Source: Actinoallomurus sp963799975
Lineage (GTDB): Bacteria > Actinomycetota > Actinomycetes > Streptosporangiales > Streptosporangiaceae
Direction of reading: 5' to 3'
Length of the DNA: 64,000 nt
Assembly (NCBI GenBank): GCA_963799975.1
Contig: CAWCZF010000002.1
Location: 62,001 to 126,000, forward strand
The position numbers were made by a program, and so were the translations under genes. Below are positions 38,401-46,347 of the stretch, one piece after another. Below the pieces are notes generated by a model. The model ran no database searches. It saw only the letters and a program-made list of their open reading frames with translations, and was not told the DNA's origin. The stretch's first letter is position 1. Each line of letters opens with the position of its first letter.

Positions 38401-38549
38401 GCACGACAAGCCTCGGTCGTGATCGTGAAGCCTGGTGGCACTGGCAGCCCCAGGTTGGTCATCTCGGCGAGGTTCGCGCCCTTGCCCCCGAGAAGGTCCA
38501 TGAGGTCCTTGCCGCCGGACGCGAAGTCGTACACGTATCTGGGCATCAT
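34755..38549 (-). CDS. ppdK: Pyruvate, phosphate dikinase with lost 3' end
   Basis: Homology covers 35986-38549, about 854 residues. It contains the ATP-grasp N-terminal domain (GGKGANLAEMTNLGLPVPPG), the phospho-histidine domain (LTGRGGKTSHAAVVARGMGK) and the TIM barrel with LCRTEHMFLGDRR, FSFGTNDLTQTTWG and the catalytic cysteine in LGVCGEHGGEP. The enzyme interconverts pyruvate, ATP and phosphate with PEP, AMP and pyrophosphate. The last ~20 residues (normally around SCSPFRVPxARLEA) are gone. At 35986 it runs out of frame into a BON remnant, and the frame stays open to 34755, giving a ~410-residue nonsense tail. The start ATG overlaps the GAPDH stop (ATGA). Activity is doubtful. Confidence 0.75.
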   Translation of the reverse strand: MMPRYVYDFASGGKDLMDLLGGKGANLAEMTNLGLPVPPGFTITTEACRAYLTGGTEPPELHDEVMAHLEALEKRMGRRLGQPDDPLLVSVRSGAKFSMPGMMDTILNIGLNDASVAALAERSGDERFAWDSYRRLIQMFSTTVLGVDGELFESALEQAKRTKGVTGDLDLEADDLRTLAETFKHVIIDRAGRPMPQDPVEQLNLAIRAVFASWSGERAWVYRRQEHIPEDLGTAVNVMTMVFGNLGEDSGTGVAFTRDPGTGRPGLYGDYLTDAQGEDVVAGIRDTVPLQELGEINPQAYGELLAIMETLENHYRDLCDIEFTIEHGRLWMLQTRVGKRTAAAAFRIAAQLAEQGLIDADEALRRVSGAQLAQLMFPRFDTAAAAEPIARGVNASPGAAVGRAVFDSGTAVRRARAGERVILVRHETNPDDLEGMIAAEGVLTGRGGKTSHAAVVARGMGKTCVCGVETLTVDLAGRRFAADGGVVIEEGDVISIDGSSGAVYRGVVPVVPSAVVEYFEGRSLPHGAAGLVTAVDRIMTHADKRRRMKVRANADTPADAERARRFGAAGIGLCRTEHMFLGDRRPLVERLILAATPKERQAALDGLLPLQRKDFAEILRAMDGLPVTIRLIDPPLHEFLPDVTELSVRVALAEERGRPDAEQIRLLGAVRRLHEQNPMLGLRGVRLGLVVPGLFAMQVRAVGEAVAERRMAGGDPQAEIMIPLVGALAELRIVAEESREVLARVAAETGVDVGCPIGTMIELPRAALTAGRLAREARFFSFGTNDLTQTTWGFSRDDVEGAFFAPYLDKGIFETSPFETLDLEGVGRLVEIAVREGRATRPDLALGVCGEHGGEPASVRFSPTVTTGSARTCSPPWRWPAGPRPHAWRSATGSSSCTARTIRRGSPRPSPVPCREWSVSSVTGDRLRSAGDEDGHPVRRSHAARRRAAPVAERRARPPRRRPRRASRPWPGHPLPGRSPERPIPPRDRSVRRDAWRARPPATPPTRPGVRGSRHGRACRPRRARRPRMRPGGPEPNGPESPGGRSAGQDDLERAGLARVGEHLIRLDEVLHGEVMGHEPAGIDLVAGDQAEKGRCRVGVDQAGADGDVPDPLRFQVQRGRFTVDADVGDVPAGTHQPDGELERCRRPDGLDGDVCAQTTGEGLDDTERVLAAVVHRDVRAELLRRLEPAVGEVDGDDVAGAEQTRSHDGGQADGAGADDRDDVAGTYLSVEDADLVAGRQDVRQHEDLLIGGFRGRNGTSRER
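35415..35785 (+). pseudogene. Universal stress protein fragment
   Basis: The plus frame reads ADAELVVVGTRGHGGFHGLL, SVASQVAEHATRPVALIG, then IVLGVGDRAKDETLGVAFAE: the end of one USP domain, including the G-2X-G-9X-G nucleotide loop, and the start of a second. Both outer parts are missing, and the sequence drifts into no homology after about 35710. It lies between two other broken genes, so it is deletion debris. Confidence 0.75.
35776..35985 (-). pseudogene. BON-domain remnant fused to the end of PPDK
   Basis: In the minus frame ending at 35776 the sequence DDRIREDVLTALEVASGTAT, VRDGIVELYGQDDPPGIAET and VPGVVRVVRH is a BON domain like that of the CBS-BON proteins in this window. It has no start and no CBS part, and joins PPDK sequence at about 35986 in a different frame. 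Confidence 0.7.
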
Positions 38550-39559
38550 GACTCCCGCGGCGCCACCGGCGCGTTCTCCGCGCCGAGCATGTGCTCGACC
38601 AGATCGGCCAGCCGATTCGTGTAGCCCCACTCGTTGTCGTACCAGCCGAAGATCTTTACCAGCTCGCCCGCGGACTGCGTCAGGGTCGCGTCGAGGACGC
38701 ATGAGGCCGGGTCGCCGAGAATGTCACGCGAGACGATCGGGTCGGTGTTGTACCGGAGGATGCCCCGAAGACCGTCGGCGGAAGCGGCGGCGAAGGCCTC
38801 GTTGACCTCGTTGTGGCCGACGCGGCGGCCGAGGACGCAGGCGAGGTCGACCAGGGAGCCGTTCTCGACCGGCACCCGCAGCGCCATCCCGTCGAAGCGG
38901 CCGGCGAGTTCCGGGATGACGACGCCGACGGAACGGGCGGCTCCGGTGCTGGTCGGGATCATGTTCACGGCGGCGGAGCGGGCTCGATGCAGATCCCTGT
39001 GCGGACCGTCCAGGAGCATCTGGTCGCCGGTGTAGGCGTGGATCGTCGTCATGTACCCCTTGTCGACGCCGAACGCCTCGTGGAGCACCTTCGCCATCGG
39101 CGCCACGCAGTTGGTCGTGCAGGAGGCGCCGGATACGACGTCGTGCAACGCCGGATCGTAGATGTGCTCGTTCACCCCCATGACCAGGACCGCGTCGACG
39201 TCCTTGGCCGGCGACGAGATGAGGACCTTTCGGGCGCCACGCTTGAGGTGGCGCGCGGCCGTGTCCCGGTCACGGAGCTTTCCGGTCGACTCGATGACGA
39301 CGTCGACGCCCTCCCAGTCGAGGGCGTCCGGATCCCGTTCGGCGGAGGTCGTGATCCGCCTTCCGCCGACGATCAGTGCCGCGCCGTCATGGCCGACCTC
39401 TTGGCCCAGCCGCCCGTACGTGGAGTCGTACTTCAGCAGATGCGCCAGTGTCCCGGTGTCGACCACATCGTTGACGGCCACGACCTCATGACCGCGCTGC
39501 AGCGCGCACCGCAGATAGTTTCTGCCGATCCGGCCGAAGCCGTTGATCCCGATCCGCAT
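38546..39559 (-). CDS. gap: Glyceraldehyde-3-phosphate dehydrogenase
   Basis: This 337-residue glycolytic enzyme has the NAD loop INGFGRIGRN, the active-site cysteine in SGASCTTNCVAPMAK, and the C-terminal WYDNEWGYTNRLADLVEH. GGGAGAAG precedes the ATG at 39559; the frame continues upstream to 39592 without a better site. It is first gene of an operon with ppdK (ATGA overlap), so the pair could link triose phosphate oxidation to pyrophosphate-dependent ATP/PEP metabolism. A DevR-type box lies 58 bases upstream. Confidence 0.94.
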   Translation of the reverse strand: MRIGINGFGRIGRNYLRCALQRGHEVVAVNDVVDTGTLAHLLKYDSTYGRLGQEVGHDGAALIVGGRRITTSAERDPDALDWEGVDVVIESTGKLRDRDTAARHLKRGARKVLISSPAKDVDAVLVMGVNEHIYDPALHDVVSGASCTTNCVAPMAKVLHEAFGVDKGYMTTIHAYTGDQMLLDGPHRDLHRARSAAVNMIPTSTGAARSVGVVIPELAGRFDGMALRVPVENGSLVDLACVLGRRVGHNEVNEAFAAASADGLRGILRYNTDPIVSRDILGDPASCVLDATLTQSAGELVKIFGWYDNEWGYTNRLADLVEHMLGAENAPVAPRES

Positions 39560-39616
39560 TTCTTCTCCCTGTGCCGATGTCGCCACCAGCATCCGCAGCG
39601 GACCGCGGCGACGCCT

Positions 39617-39630
39617 GGGCCGAAGGTCCT
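39617..39630 (-). promoter_or_regulatory. DevR-type box for gap-ppdK
   Basis: On the minus strand AGGACCTTCGGCCC, 58 bases before the gap start. It is in the shared promoter region with the divergent P-type ATPase. Confidence 0.6.
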
Positions 39631-39677
39631 CTGAGGCCGGTTATTGGTCCCGGTACGGCGTGATGGCCCTGCCGATG

Positions 39678-39691
39678 AGGACCTTCGCCCC
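39678..39691 (+). promoter_or_regulatory. DevR-type box for P-type ATPase 1
   Basis: AGGACCTTCGCCCC, 37 bases before the ATPase ATG at 39728, on the coding strand of that gene. Confidence 0.6.
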
Positions 39692-39727
39692 GTACGCTCC
39701 GGCCCACGGGGCGGGAGCGTGGAGACC

Positions 39728-42349
39728 ATGACCATCTCCTCCGTTACCCCGGACCCCGGTGAACCGCTCGCGCTGCTGCGCCGTGACCTCGACACCGGAC
39801 CACATGGCCTGTCGGTACGTGAGGCCGAGCGCCGCCGCGCCGTGTTCGGGCCGAACGAGGTGCGCCGGCGTCGAGGCGGTTCGCTCGTCGGCGACGTGGT
39901 ACGTCAGCTCATCCACCCGCTCGCGCTCCTCTTGTGGGTGGCAGGCGCTCTCGCCTTCGTGGCGGGCACGCCCGTACTGGGCGTCGCGATCGTCGCCGTC
40001 ATCGTCGTGAACGCGGCGTTCGCGCTGCTCCAGGAGCATCAGGCCGAGCGTGCCGTCGAGGCGCTCGCGGAGTACCTGCCCGAGCGCTGCACGGTGATCC
40101 GCGACGGGGGCCGGCGTACGGTGGACGTCCGCGACGTCGTCCCCGGGGACCTGGTGCTGATCGCCGAGGGCGACAAGGTGCCCGCCGACGCCCGACTGAC
40201 CGATGGCGCCCTTGAGATGGACATGTCCATGCTCACCGGCGAGTCGGTCCCGGTCGAACGGGTCGCCGGGTCGGCACAGGACGGCGTGACGCCACTCCGT
40301 GAACGAAACCTCGTCTTCAGCGGTACGACGTGCACCGCCGGGCAGGCGACGGCCGTCGTCTTCGCGACCGGCGACCACACCGAGCTGGGCCGCATCGCGG
40401 CGCTCAGCCAGCACACGGTACGTGAGCAGAGTCCGCTGGAGGCCCAGGTCAAGCGCGTCGCCTGGTTGATCGCCCTGGTGGCGGGCGGCATGGGGGTCGC
40501 GTTCCTGTTCATCGGTGTGGCCGCCGGGCTGTCGGTGGCGGCGGCACTGATGTTCGCCATCGGGCTGCTCGTCGCGAACGTTCCCGAGGGCCTGCTGCCG
40601 ACGATCACGCTCGCGCTCGCCGTGGGCGTACGGTCCCTCGCCCGCCGTGGCGCGGTCGTCAAACGGCTCAGCGCGGTCGAGACGCTCGGGTCCACCGCAG
40701 TGATCTGCACCGACAAGACCGGCACGCTGACCTGCAACCGGATGGTCCTGCAGACCGTCTGGACGCCGCAGGGCTCGGCCGAGCGCGGCACCGGCGCCAC
40801 CGGGTTCGGTGAGCTGGCCGCCGCGATGACCGAATGCACGACGGTCGGCCGTGATGATTCGGGGACACTCACCGGCGACCCGACCGAGATCGCGCTCGTC
40901 GAGGGTGCTGAGTGGCTGGGCGAACCGGCCGATCCGCGCGCACGCGATCGGCGCCGGCGGGCATTGTTCCGGTTCGATCCGCGGCTCCGCCTGATGTCTG
41001 TGGTCACCGAGGACAGGATCGTGGTCAAGGGCGCGCCCGAAGCCGTGCTGTGCCGTACCGCCGCCGACGCGCGGCAGGCGGCGGCGGCCGCGACCCGGCT
41101 GGCCGAGCGCGGGCTGCGGGTCCTGGCGATCGCCACACGCGCGGCGAGCGGGCCGGTACCCACGCGGCGTGAGGACGTCGAGCACGACCTTCGGCTGCTC
41201 GGCCTCGTCGGCCTGTACGATCCTCCGCGCCCAGAGGTCACGGACGCCGTCCGCCGGTGCCATGACGCGGGGGTACGTGTACACGTCGTCACCGGCGACA
41301 ACGGCGTCACGGCGGCCGCGGTGGCGCGAGAGGTCGGCATCGGCGTGCCTGGCTTGCGCGTCGTCGCCGAGGCCGAGGACGTGCACGACCACGAGCTCGA
41401 CGCGTTGCTCGACCAGGACACCGAGATCGTCTTCGCCCGCTCGGCGCCGGAGACCAAGCTGCGCATCGCCGACGCGCTACGCGCCAAGGGCCTGGTCGTG
41501 GCCATGACGGGCGACGGGGTCAACGATGCTCCCGCCCTGCACCGCGCCGACATCGGTGTTGCCATGGGCCGATCGGGCACCGACGTCGCCCGTGAGGCCG
41601 CGACCATGGTGCTCACCGACGACAACTTCGCGACGATCGTCGATGCGATCGAGTCGGGCCGCCGCGTCTATGACAACGTACGGAAGTTCATCCTGTACAT
41701 CTTCGCGCACGCCGTGCCGGAGATCGTCCCGTTCCTGGTGTTCGCGCTGACCGCGGGGGCGGTGCCGCTGCCGCTGACCGTCCTGCAGATCCTCGCCATC
41801 GACCTGGGCACCGAGACACTGCCCGCGCTCGCCCTTGGAAGGGAACCCGCGGAGCCGGGCATCATGGCACGCCCGCCGCGCGGGAGATCCGACGGTGTCA
41901 TCAGCGCCGGTCTGCTCGCCCGGGCCTGGGGCTTCCTCGGCGTCATCTCGGCGGCGCTGGTCATGGGCGCGTTCTTCTTCGTCCTCCTGCGGGCCGGCTG
42001 GCACCCCGGCGCCGCCACCGGAACACACGCACCGCTCCACCACGCCTACGTCCAAGCGACCACGGCGACGTTCGCGGCCATCGTCATGTGCCAGGTCGGC
42101 ACAGGCTTCGCCGCCCGCACCGATCGCGCCTCACTGCGCCAGGTCGGTCTGTTCACCAATCCCCTGCTGCTCTGGGGGATCGCCTTCGAACTCGTCTTCA
42201 CCACATCCCTCGTGTACGTGCCGCCCCTCCAGACCCTCTTCGGCACCACCGCACTGCCCTGGGACGTGGTGGTTCTCATCGCCACGTTCCCGGTCATCGT
42301 CTGGGGCACCGACGAACTACGGCGCTGGGTCGTGCGGAGGCGGCCGTGA
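39728..42349 (+). CDS. P-type cation-transporting ATPase (P2 type)
   Basis: This 873-residue pump has an N-terminal cation-ATPase domain (GLSVREAERRRAVFGPNEV), actuator motif MLTGESVP, helix 4 motif NVPEGLLPT, phosphorylation site ICTDKTGTLTCN, KGAPEAV, hinge TGDGVNDAPALHRADIGVAMG, and a C-terminal block of helices. The PEGLLPT form suggests a Na/K- or mixed-cation-type pump rather than a heavy-metal one; ion not assignable. GGAG precedes the ATG. Similar pumps (ctpF) belong to the mycobacterial DosR regulon, and a DevR-type box lies 37 bases upstream. Confidence 0.9.
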   Translation: MTISSVTPDPGEPLALLRRDLDTGPHGLSVREAERRRAVFGPNEVRRRRGGSLVGDVVRQLIHPLALLLWVAGALAFVAGTPVLGVAIVAVIVVNAAFALLQEHQAERAVEALAEYLPERCTVIRDGGRRTVDVRDVVPGDLVLIAEGDKVPADARLTDGALEMDMSMLTGESVPVERVAGSAQDGVTPLRERNLVFSGTTCTAGQATAVVFATGDHTELGRIAALSQHTVREQSPLEAQVKRVAWLIALVAGGMGVAFLFIGVAAGLSVAAALMFAIGLLVANVPEGLLPTITLALAVGVRSLARRGAVVKRLSAVETLGSTAVICTDKTGTLTCNRMVLQTVWTPQGSAERGTGATGFGELAAAMTECTTVGRDDSGTLTGDPTEIALVEGAEWLGEPADPRARDRRRRALFRFDPRLRLMSVVTEDRIVVKGAPEAVLCRTAADARQAAAAATRLAERGLRVLAIATRAASGPVPTRREDVEHDLRLLGLVGLYDPPRPEVTDAVRRCHDAGVRVHVVTGDNGVTAAAVAREVGIGVPGLRVVAEAEDVHDHELDALLDQDTEIVFARSAPETKLRIADALRAKGLVVAMTGDGVNDAPALHRADIGVAMGRSGTDVAREAATMVLTDDNFATIVDAIESGRRVYDNVRKFILYIFAHAVPEIVPFLVFALTAGAVPLPLTVLQILAIDLGTETLPALALGREPAEPGIMARPPRGRSDGVISAGLLARAWGFLGVISAALVMGAFFFVLLRAGWHPGAATGTHAPLHHAYVQATTATFAAIVMCQVGTGFAARTDRASLRQVGLFTNPLLLWGIAFELVFTTSLVYVPPLQTLFGTTALPWDVVVLIATFPVIVWGTDELRRWVVRRRP

Positions 42350-42385
42350 ACGCGAGCCTTCCGGGACCGGGGTCATGGCGTACGC

Positions 42386-42399
42386 GGGACCTTCAGCCC
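42386..42399 (+). promoter_or_regulatory. DevR-type box ahead of universal stress protein
   Basis: GGGACCTTCAGCCC, 67 bases from its right end to the USP start at 42466 and inside the short gap after the ATPase. Confidence 0.6.
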
Positions 42400-42465
42400 T
42401 GTCCGCCGCCCCACGCCGGGCGAAGCATTGAGCACGTCGCCCCCTTACGAGCAGAGGAGTCCCCG

Positions 42466-43371
42466 ATGGCCGAGAACAACATCCGCAGATCGATCGTGGC
42501 AGGCGTGGACGGGTCGGTCCCGGCGCTGAACGCCGCGCGCTGGGCGGCCGGCGAAGCCGCCCGCCGACGTCTCCCACTTCGACTGGTGCAGGTCATCGAC
42601 GTCGTCTGGGCCACGTCCGGGTTCGCGCCGCCGGCGGACTTCTTCACGGGACTGGAAGCAGAGGGCCGACGGCAGTTGACCGAGGCCGCGACCGCGGTCC
42701 GCGAAAGCCACCCTGAGCTGGCCATCGAGACGGTCCTGCGCACCGCGAGTCTGGTGCCGACGCTGATCGGCCTGTCCGTGGACGCCGAGATGATGGTCCT
42801 GGGTTCGCGAGGTTCCGGCGGTTTCACGGGCCTCCTGGCCGGATCGACCGCCGTCGCGCTGGTCGCCCGCGGTCACTGCCCGGTGGCGGTGGTCCGTGGC
42901 ACCCAGGCCGATGGGGCGCCGCCGTCGAAGGGTCCGGTGGTGGTCGGTGTGGACGGCTCGCCGATCAGCGAGCCGGCGCTCGCGATGGCCTTCGAGGAGG
43001 CGTCGATGCGTGGCGCCGACCTCGTGGCGGTGCACGCCTGGGTCGAGTTCACCTCCGAGACGGCGTACGCGGCGGCCCGTCAGCTCCTGGTCGACTGGGA
43101 CGCGGTCGAGACGCGCGAACGCGAGACGCTGGCGGAACGGCTGGCCGGCTGGCAGGAGAAGTACCCGGACGTCGCGGTGCGGCGCGTGGTCGCCGGAGGC
43201 AGCAGCCCGTCGAAGCTGCTGGTCGCCGAGGCCGAGGGCGCGCAACTGCTGGTGGTCGGCAGCCGCGGACACGGTGGGTTCGCCGGAGTGCTGCTGGGGT
43301 CCACCAGCAGGGCGCTGGTCCATCACGCGCCCTGTCCGCTGCTCGTCGTCCGCCCGACCCCCACGGCCTGA
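42466..43371 (+). CDS. Two-domain universal stress protein
   Basis: This 301-residue protein has tandem USP domains. Both nucleotide loops fit G-2X-G-9X-G(S/T): VLGSRGSGGFTGLLAGSTA and VVGSRGHGGFAGVLLGSTS, so ATP binding is likely. GAGGAG precedes the ATG. It has its own DevR-type box and ends at a strong bidirectional hairpin. Tandem-domain USPs are a hallmark of DosR-controlled genes. Confidence 0.92.
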   Translation: MAENNIRRSIVAGVDGSVPALNAARWAAGEAARRRLPLRLVQVIDVVWATSGFAPPADFFTGLEAEGRRQLTEAATAVRESHPELAIETVLRTASLVPTLIGLSVDAEMMVLGSRGSGGFTGLLAGSTAVALVARGHCPVAVVRGTQADGAPPSKGPVVVGVDGSPISEPALAMAFEEASMRGADLVAVHAWVEFTSETAYAAARQLLVDWDAVETRERETLAERLAGWQEKYPDVAVRRVVAGGSSPSKLLVAEAEGAQLLVVGSRGHGGFAGVLLGSTSRALVHHAPCPLLVVRPTPTA

Positions 43372-43378
43372 GGACACC

Positions 43379-43421
43379 GGTCGGTGGCAGGTGGCGGGCG
43401 CGCCGCGACCTGCCACCGACC
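43379..43421. terminator. Bidirectional terminator hairpin
   Basis: A perfect 14-bp stem (43379-43392 with 43408-43421) with a 15-base loop begins 8 bases after the USP stop, between convergent genes. It has no U-tract, as is common in actinomycetes. Confidence 0.8.
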
Positions 43422-43566
43422 TGGCGCGACCGGCCGGGCGCTCTGCGCCTCCGGCTCGATCGCCGCCACGTCGACCCGGCGTGGACCGAGTCGTCCAGCG
43501 CGAGTCCCCAGGCGAACGGGCCGGCGGCGCCCACCGCGATCGGCCCGTCACGGTCCCCAGCCCGCG

Positions 43567-46212
43567 TCAGCGCAGACGGCGCAGGTAAGGGTCCCAATGG
43601 AGCTGGGGAATCACCCGTACGCGGGCGTCGACGGCCACGACGCCGTCCGGGCGAGCGATGATCGGGTTAAGGTCGAGTTCGGCGACGTCCGGGTGGTCTT
43701 CGGCGAGACGGGAGAGCCGTAGCAGCGCGTCCCGCAGCCCCGCGACGTCGACCGGTGGCCCGCCGCGGTGGCCGAGCAGCAGTGGCGCGCTGCGGACCGA
43801 GCGGATGAGCTCGTCGGCGTCGAGGTCGGTCAGCGGGGTGAGCCGCGCGCCGGTGTCGCCCAGCACGTCGGTGGCGACACCGCCGAGGCCGAACACCACG
43901 AGCGGTCCGAAGACCGGTTCCTGGGTGATGCCGCACAGCACCTCGACGCCCGCCGGCGCCATCCGCTGGACCAGGACGCCCTCGATCCGGCCGGCGAACC
44001 GCTCGGCCATCACCTGGTAGGCGCCGCGCACCGCGTCCTCGCCCCGCAGACCCAGCTCGACCGCGCCCACGTCGGACTTGTGTACGACTCCGGACACCTG
44101 CGCCTTGAGCGCGACCCGGTCGCCGATCCCGGCGGCGGCCAGCACCGCGTCCTCGGCGGAGGTCACCATGCGCCACTCCGCCAGCGGAAGCCCGTACGCG
44201 GCGAGCAGGCCCATGCTCTCGGCCGGACTCAGCCAGCCGCCCTCCGGGCACCGGTCCAGATACCCGGAGACGATCTGCTCCGCGTCGCCGCGTCGCACAT
44301 CGGACAGCTCGGGTTGGCGGCCGTACGGCCGGGCGCGCCACCGCCCATAGGACCACGCGGACGCCAGCGCCCTGGCGGCATTCTCCGGATAGGCGTAGGA
44401 GGGGACGCGCCCGTGCGCACCGTGCCGTACGTCCACCGACTCGGGCTGGCCGAGCACCACCGCCGCCATCGGCTTCGGTACGTCGATGGCCGCGGCCGCT
44501 GGAACGAGGTCGGAGACCGCTGTCGGCGCCACGATCACGATGACGGAGTCCACGCCGGGGTCGGCCGCCGCGAGCTCGACACAGCGGCGGAAGCGGTCCG
44601 GAGCGACCGCGGCACTCGTGTCGACCGGGTTGGCGCAGGCGGCACCGGGCGGCAGCAGACCCTCGATCTTCGCGCGCGTCGCGGCGGACAGCTCGGCGAC
44701 CGACAGACCGGCGTCGGCACACGAGTCGGAGGCCAGCACGCCGGCGCCACCCGCGTTCGACACGATCGCGACCCGCGGGCCGGTCGGCACGGGCTGGCAG
44801 GCGAGGAAGGCTGCGGCGTCCAGCAGCTCACCGAGACCGCGCACGGCGACGATGCCGGCCTGCCGGAAGAGCGCCTCCCGCGTGACGTACGGCGTCGCGG
44901 CCGCCGCCGTGTGCGAAGCCGCGGCGCGCAGGCCGGCCTCGGACCGTCCCGAAACGACCGTCAGCAGCGGGATTCGCCGGCCGACCCTGCGCGCCGTACG
45001 GACGAATTTGCGGGGGTTGCCGAATGATTCGACGTAGATCAGGCCGATCCTGGTGGCGGGATCGGACTCCCACCACTCCAGCATGTCGTTGCTGCTGACG
45101 TCGTACTTGTCTCCGACGGAGGCGAACGTGGACACCCCGATGCCCAGCCGGGACAACTGGTCGCGAAGCGCGATGCCGACGCCGCCGGACTGCACGACGA
45201 TCCCAGCCTCTCCGGCCGCGGGGCGTGAGGCGGCGAACGTCGCGTCGAACCCGGCGGCGGTGTTGGTGATGCCGAGGCAGTTCGGCCCGACCAGCCGCAT
45301 GCCGTACCGGTGGCAGATCGCCGGCAACTCATGCCCGTCCACGCCGGAGGTGATGACCACCAGCGACCGCACGCCGCGGCGCCCGCACTCCCGCGCGACC
45401 TGAACGACCGCGTCGGCCGGGACGGCGACCACGGCGAGGTCGACCGGCTCGGGCAGGTCCGCGGCCGACCGGCAGCACGGCACACCGCCGAGCTCGGCCC
45501 CCGCGTTCGGGTTCACCGCGTACACCGGACCCGCATAGCCGGACGCCAGGAGGCTGCGAAGTATGATCGCGCCGATCGACGACGAACGACGGCCCGCCCC
45601 GATGACCGCGATCGACGCCGGCCGGAGCAGATGTTCCAGGCTCCTGACGTCGGCGCTGCGCTCGCGCTCCGCGACGGCGTCCAGGTAGTGGGTGTCTGGG
45701 GCCAGCGGCATGGTGAACTCCACGACATCGCCCTCGCCGCGCCGTTCGAGTGGCAGTCCCGCGTCCGCGAACAACCGCTGGACGGCATGGTTGCGCGCGA
45801 GGGTGTCCGCGGAGAACGCGCGTACGCCCCGCGTGCGGGCCACGGCGGCGAGGTGCTCGAGCAGCAGGGTCCCGACACCGCGCGCGTGCATCCAGTCCGC
45901 CACGGCCAGGCTCACCTCGGCGACGCCTTGCGCACCGGTCGCCTCGTAACTCGCCACGCCCACGAGCTCGCCGGCCACCCACGCGCCCAGGGCCGCGTGG
46001 CCGCCGACGGTCGGACGGCAGATGCGGTCGGCGATCTGCTCGCCGATGCCCCGGCTCAGGCTGAAGAACCGCAGGTACAGGTTTTCTGGTGACATCCCCG
46101 CATGGAGGTGGCGTACCGCCTCCCTGTCGGCCGGGCCGACCTCGCGGATCCGGGCCTGCGTCCCATCGGTGAGCAGCGCGAAAACGGCATCGGGTACCGC
46201 GAGTTCTCCCAT
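43567..46212 (-). CDS. GNAT acetyltransferase fused to ADP-forming acetate-CoA ligase
   Basis: This 881-residue protein has, in order: a GNAT domain, about 1-170 (VADWMHARGVGTLLLEHLA); a CoA-binding domain (IAVIGAGRRSSSIGAIILRS); ligase domains with SGGVGIALRDQL and the probable phospho-histidine in LRAAASHTAAAAT; and a C-terminal ATP-grasp (VALKAQVSGVVHKSDVGAVE, LDLNPIIARPDG). It resembles protein acetyltransferases of the PatZ type, with the GNAT at the N-terminus as usual in actinobacteria. It could acetylate lysines or make acetyl-CoA/ATP from acetate. It is divergent from ATPase 2, with two DevR-type boxes between them. Confidence 0.88.
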   Translation of the reverse strand: MGELAVPDAVFALLTDGTQARIREVGPADREAVRHLHAGMSPENLYLRFFSLSRGIGEQIADRICRPTVGGHAALGAWVAGELVGVASYEATGAQGVAEVSLAVADWMHARGVGTLLLEHLAAVARTRGVRAFSADTLARNHAVQRLFADAGLPLERRGEGDVVEFTMPLAPDTHYLDAVAERERSADVRSLEHLLRPASIAVIGAGRRSSSIGAIILRSLLASGYAGPVYAVNPNAGAELGGVPCCRSAADLPEPVDLAVVAVPADAVVQVARECGRRGVRSLVVITSGVDGHELPAICHRYGMRLVGPNCLGITNTAAGFDATFAASRPAAGEAGIVVQSGGVGIALRDQLSRLGIGVSTFASVGDKYDVSSNDMLEWWESDPATRIGLIYVESFGNPRKFVRTARRVGRRIPLLTVVSGRSEAGLRAAASHTAAAATPYVTREALFRQAGIVAVRGLGELLDAAAFLACQPVPTGPRVAIVSNAGGAGVLASDSCADAGLSVAELSAATRAKIEGLLPPGAACANPVDTSAAVAPDRFRRCVELAAADPGVDSVIVIVAPTAVSDLVPAAAAIDVPKPMAAVVLGQPESVDVRHGAHGRVPSYAYPENAARALASAWSYGRWRARPYGRQPELSDVRRGDAEQIVSGYLDRCPEGGWLSPAESMGLLAAYGLPLAEWRMVTSAEDAVLAAAGIGDRVALKAQVSGVVHKSDVGAVELGLRGEDAVRGAYQVMAERFAGRIEGVLVQRMAPAGVEVLCGITQEPVFGPLVVFGLGGVATDVLGDTGARLTPLTDLDADELIRSVRSAPLLLGHRGGPPVDVAGLRDALLRLSRLAEDHPDVAELDLNPIIARPDGVVAVDARVRVIPQLHWDPYLRRLR

Positions 46213-46269
46213 GGGCAAAGTCTCGGCCGTCGACGAGAGCAGGGCAGCGGCCGGTGGTCCGTGCCTCGC

Positions 46270-46283
46270 GGGACCTTCGGCCC
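46270..46283 (+). promoter_or_regulatory. DevR-type box in divergent promoter
   Basis: GGGACCTTCGGCCC, 58 bases from the acetate-CoA ligase start (minus strand) and 65 bases from ATPase 2. It is identical over 13 of 14 positions to the gap box. Confidence 0.65.
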
Positions 46284-46298
46284 GTCCTCGGACGTAAA

Positions 46299-46312
46299 GG
46301 GACCTTGGACTC
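46299..46312 (+). promoter_or_regulatory. Second DevR-type box in divergent promoter
   Basis: GGGACCTTGGACTC, 36 bases before the ATPase 2 ATG. The right half is degenerate. Confidence 0.5.
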
Positions 46313-46347
46313 TGCTCGCGGCGCGATGAAAGGTGGATCTTGAGGGC

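Noticed and set aside
39641..41625. Long minus-strand frames opposite P-type ATPase 1
   Set aside because: They are shadows of the well-supported ATPase gene, Arg/Gly/Ser-rich with no recognisable motif.
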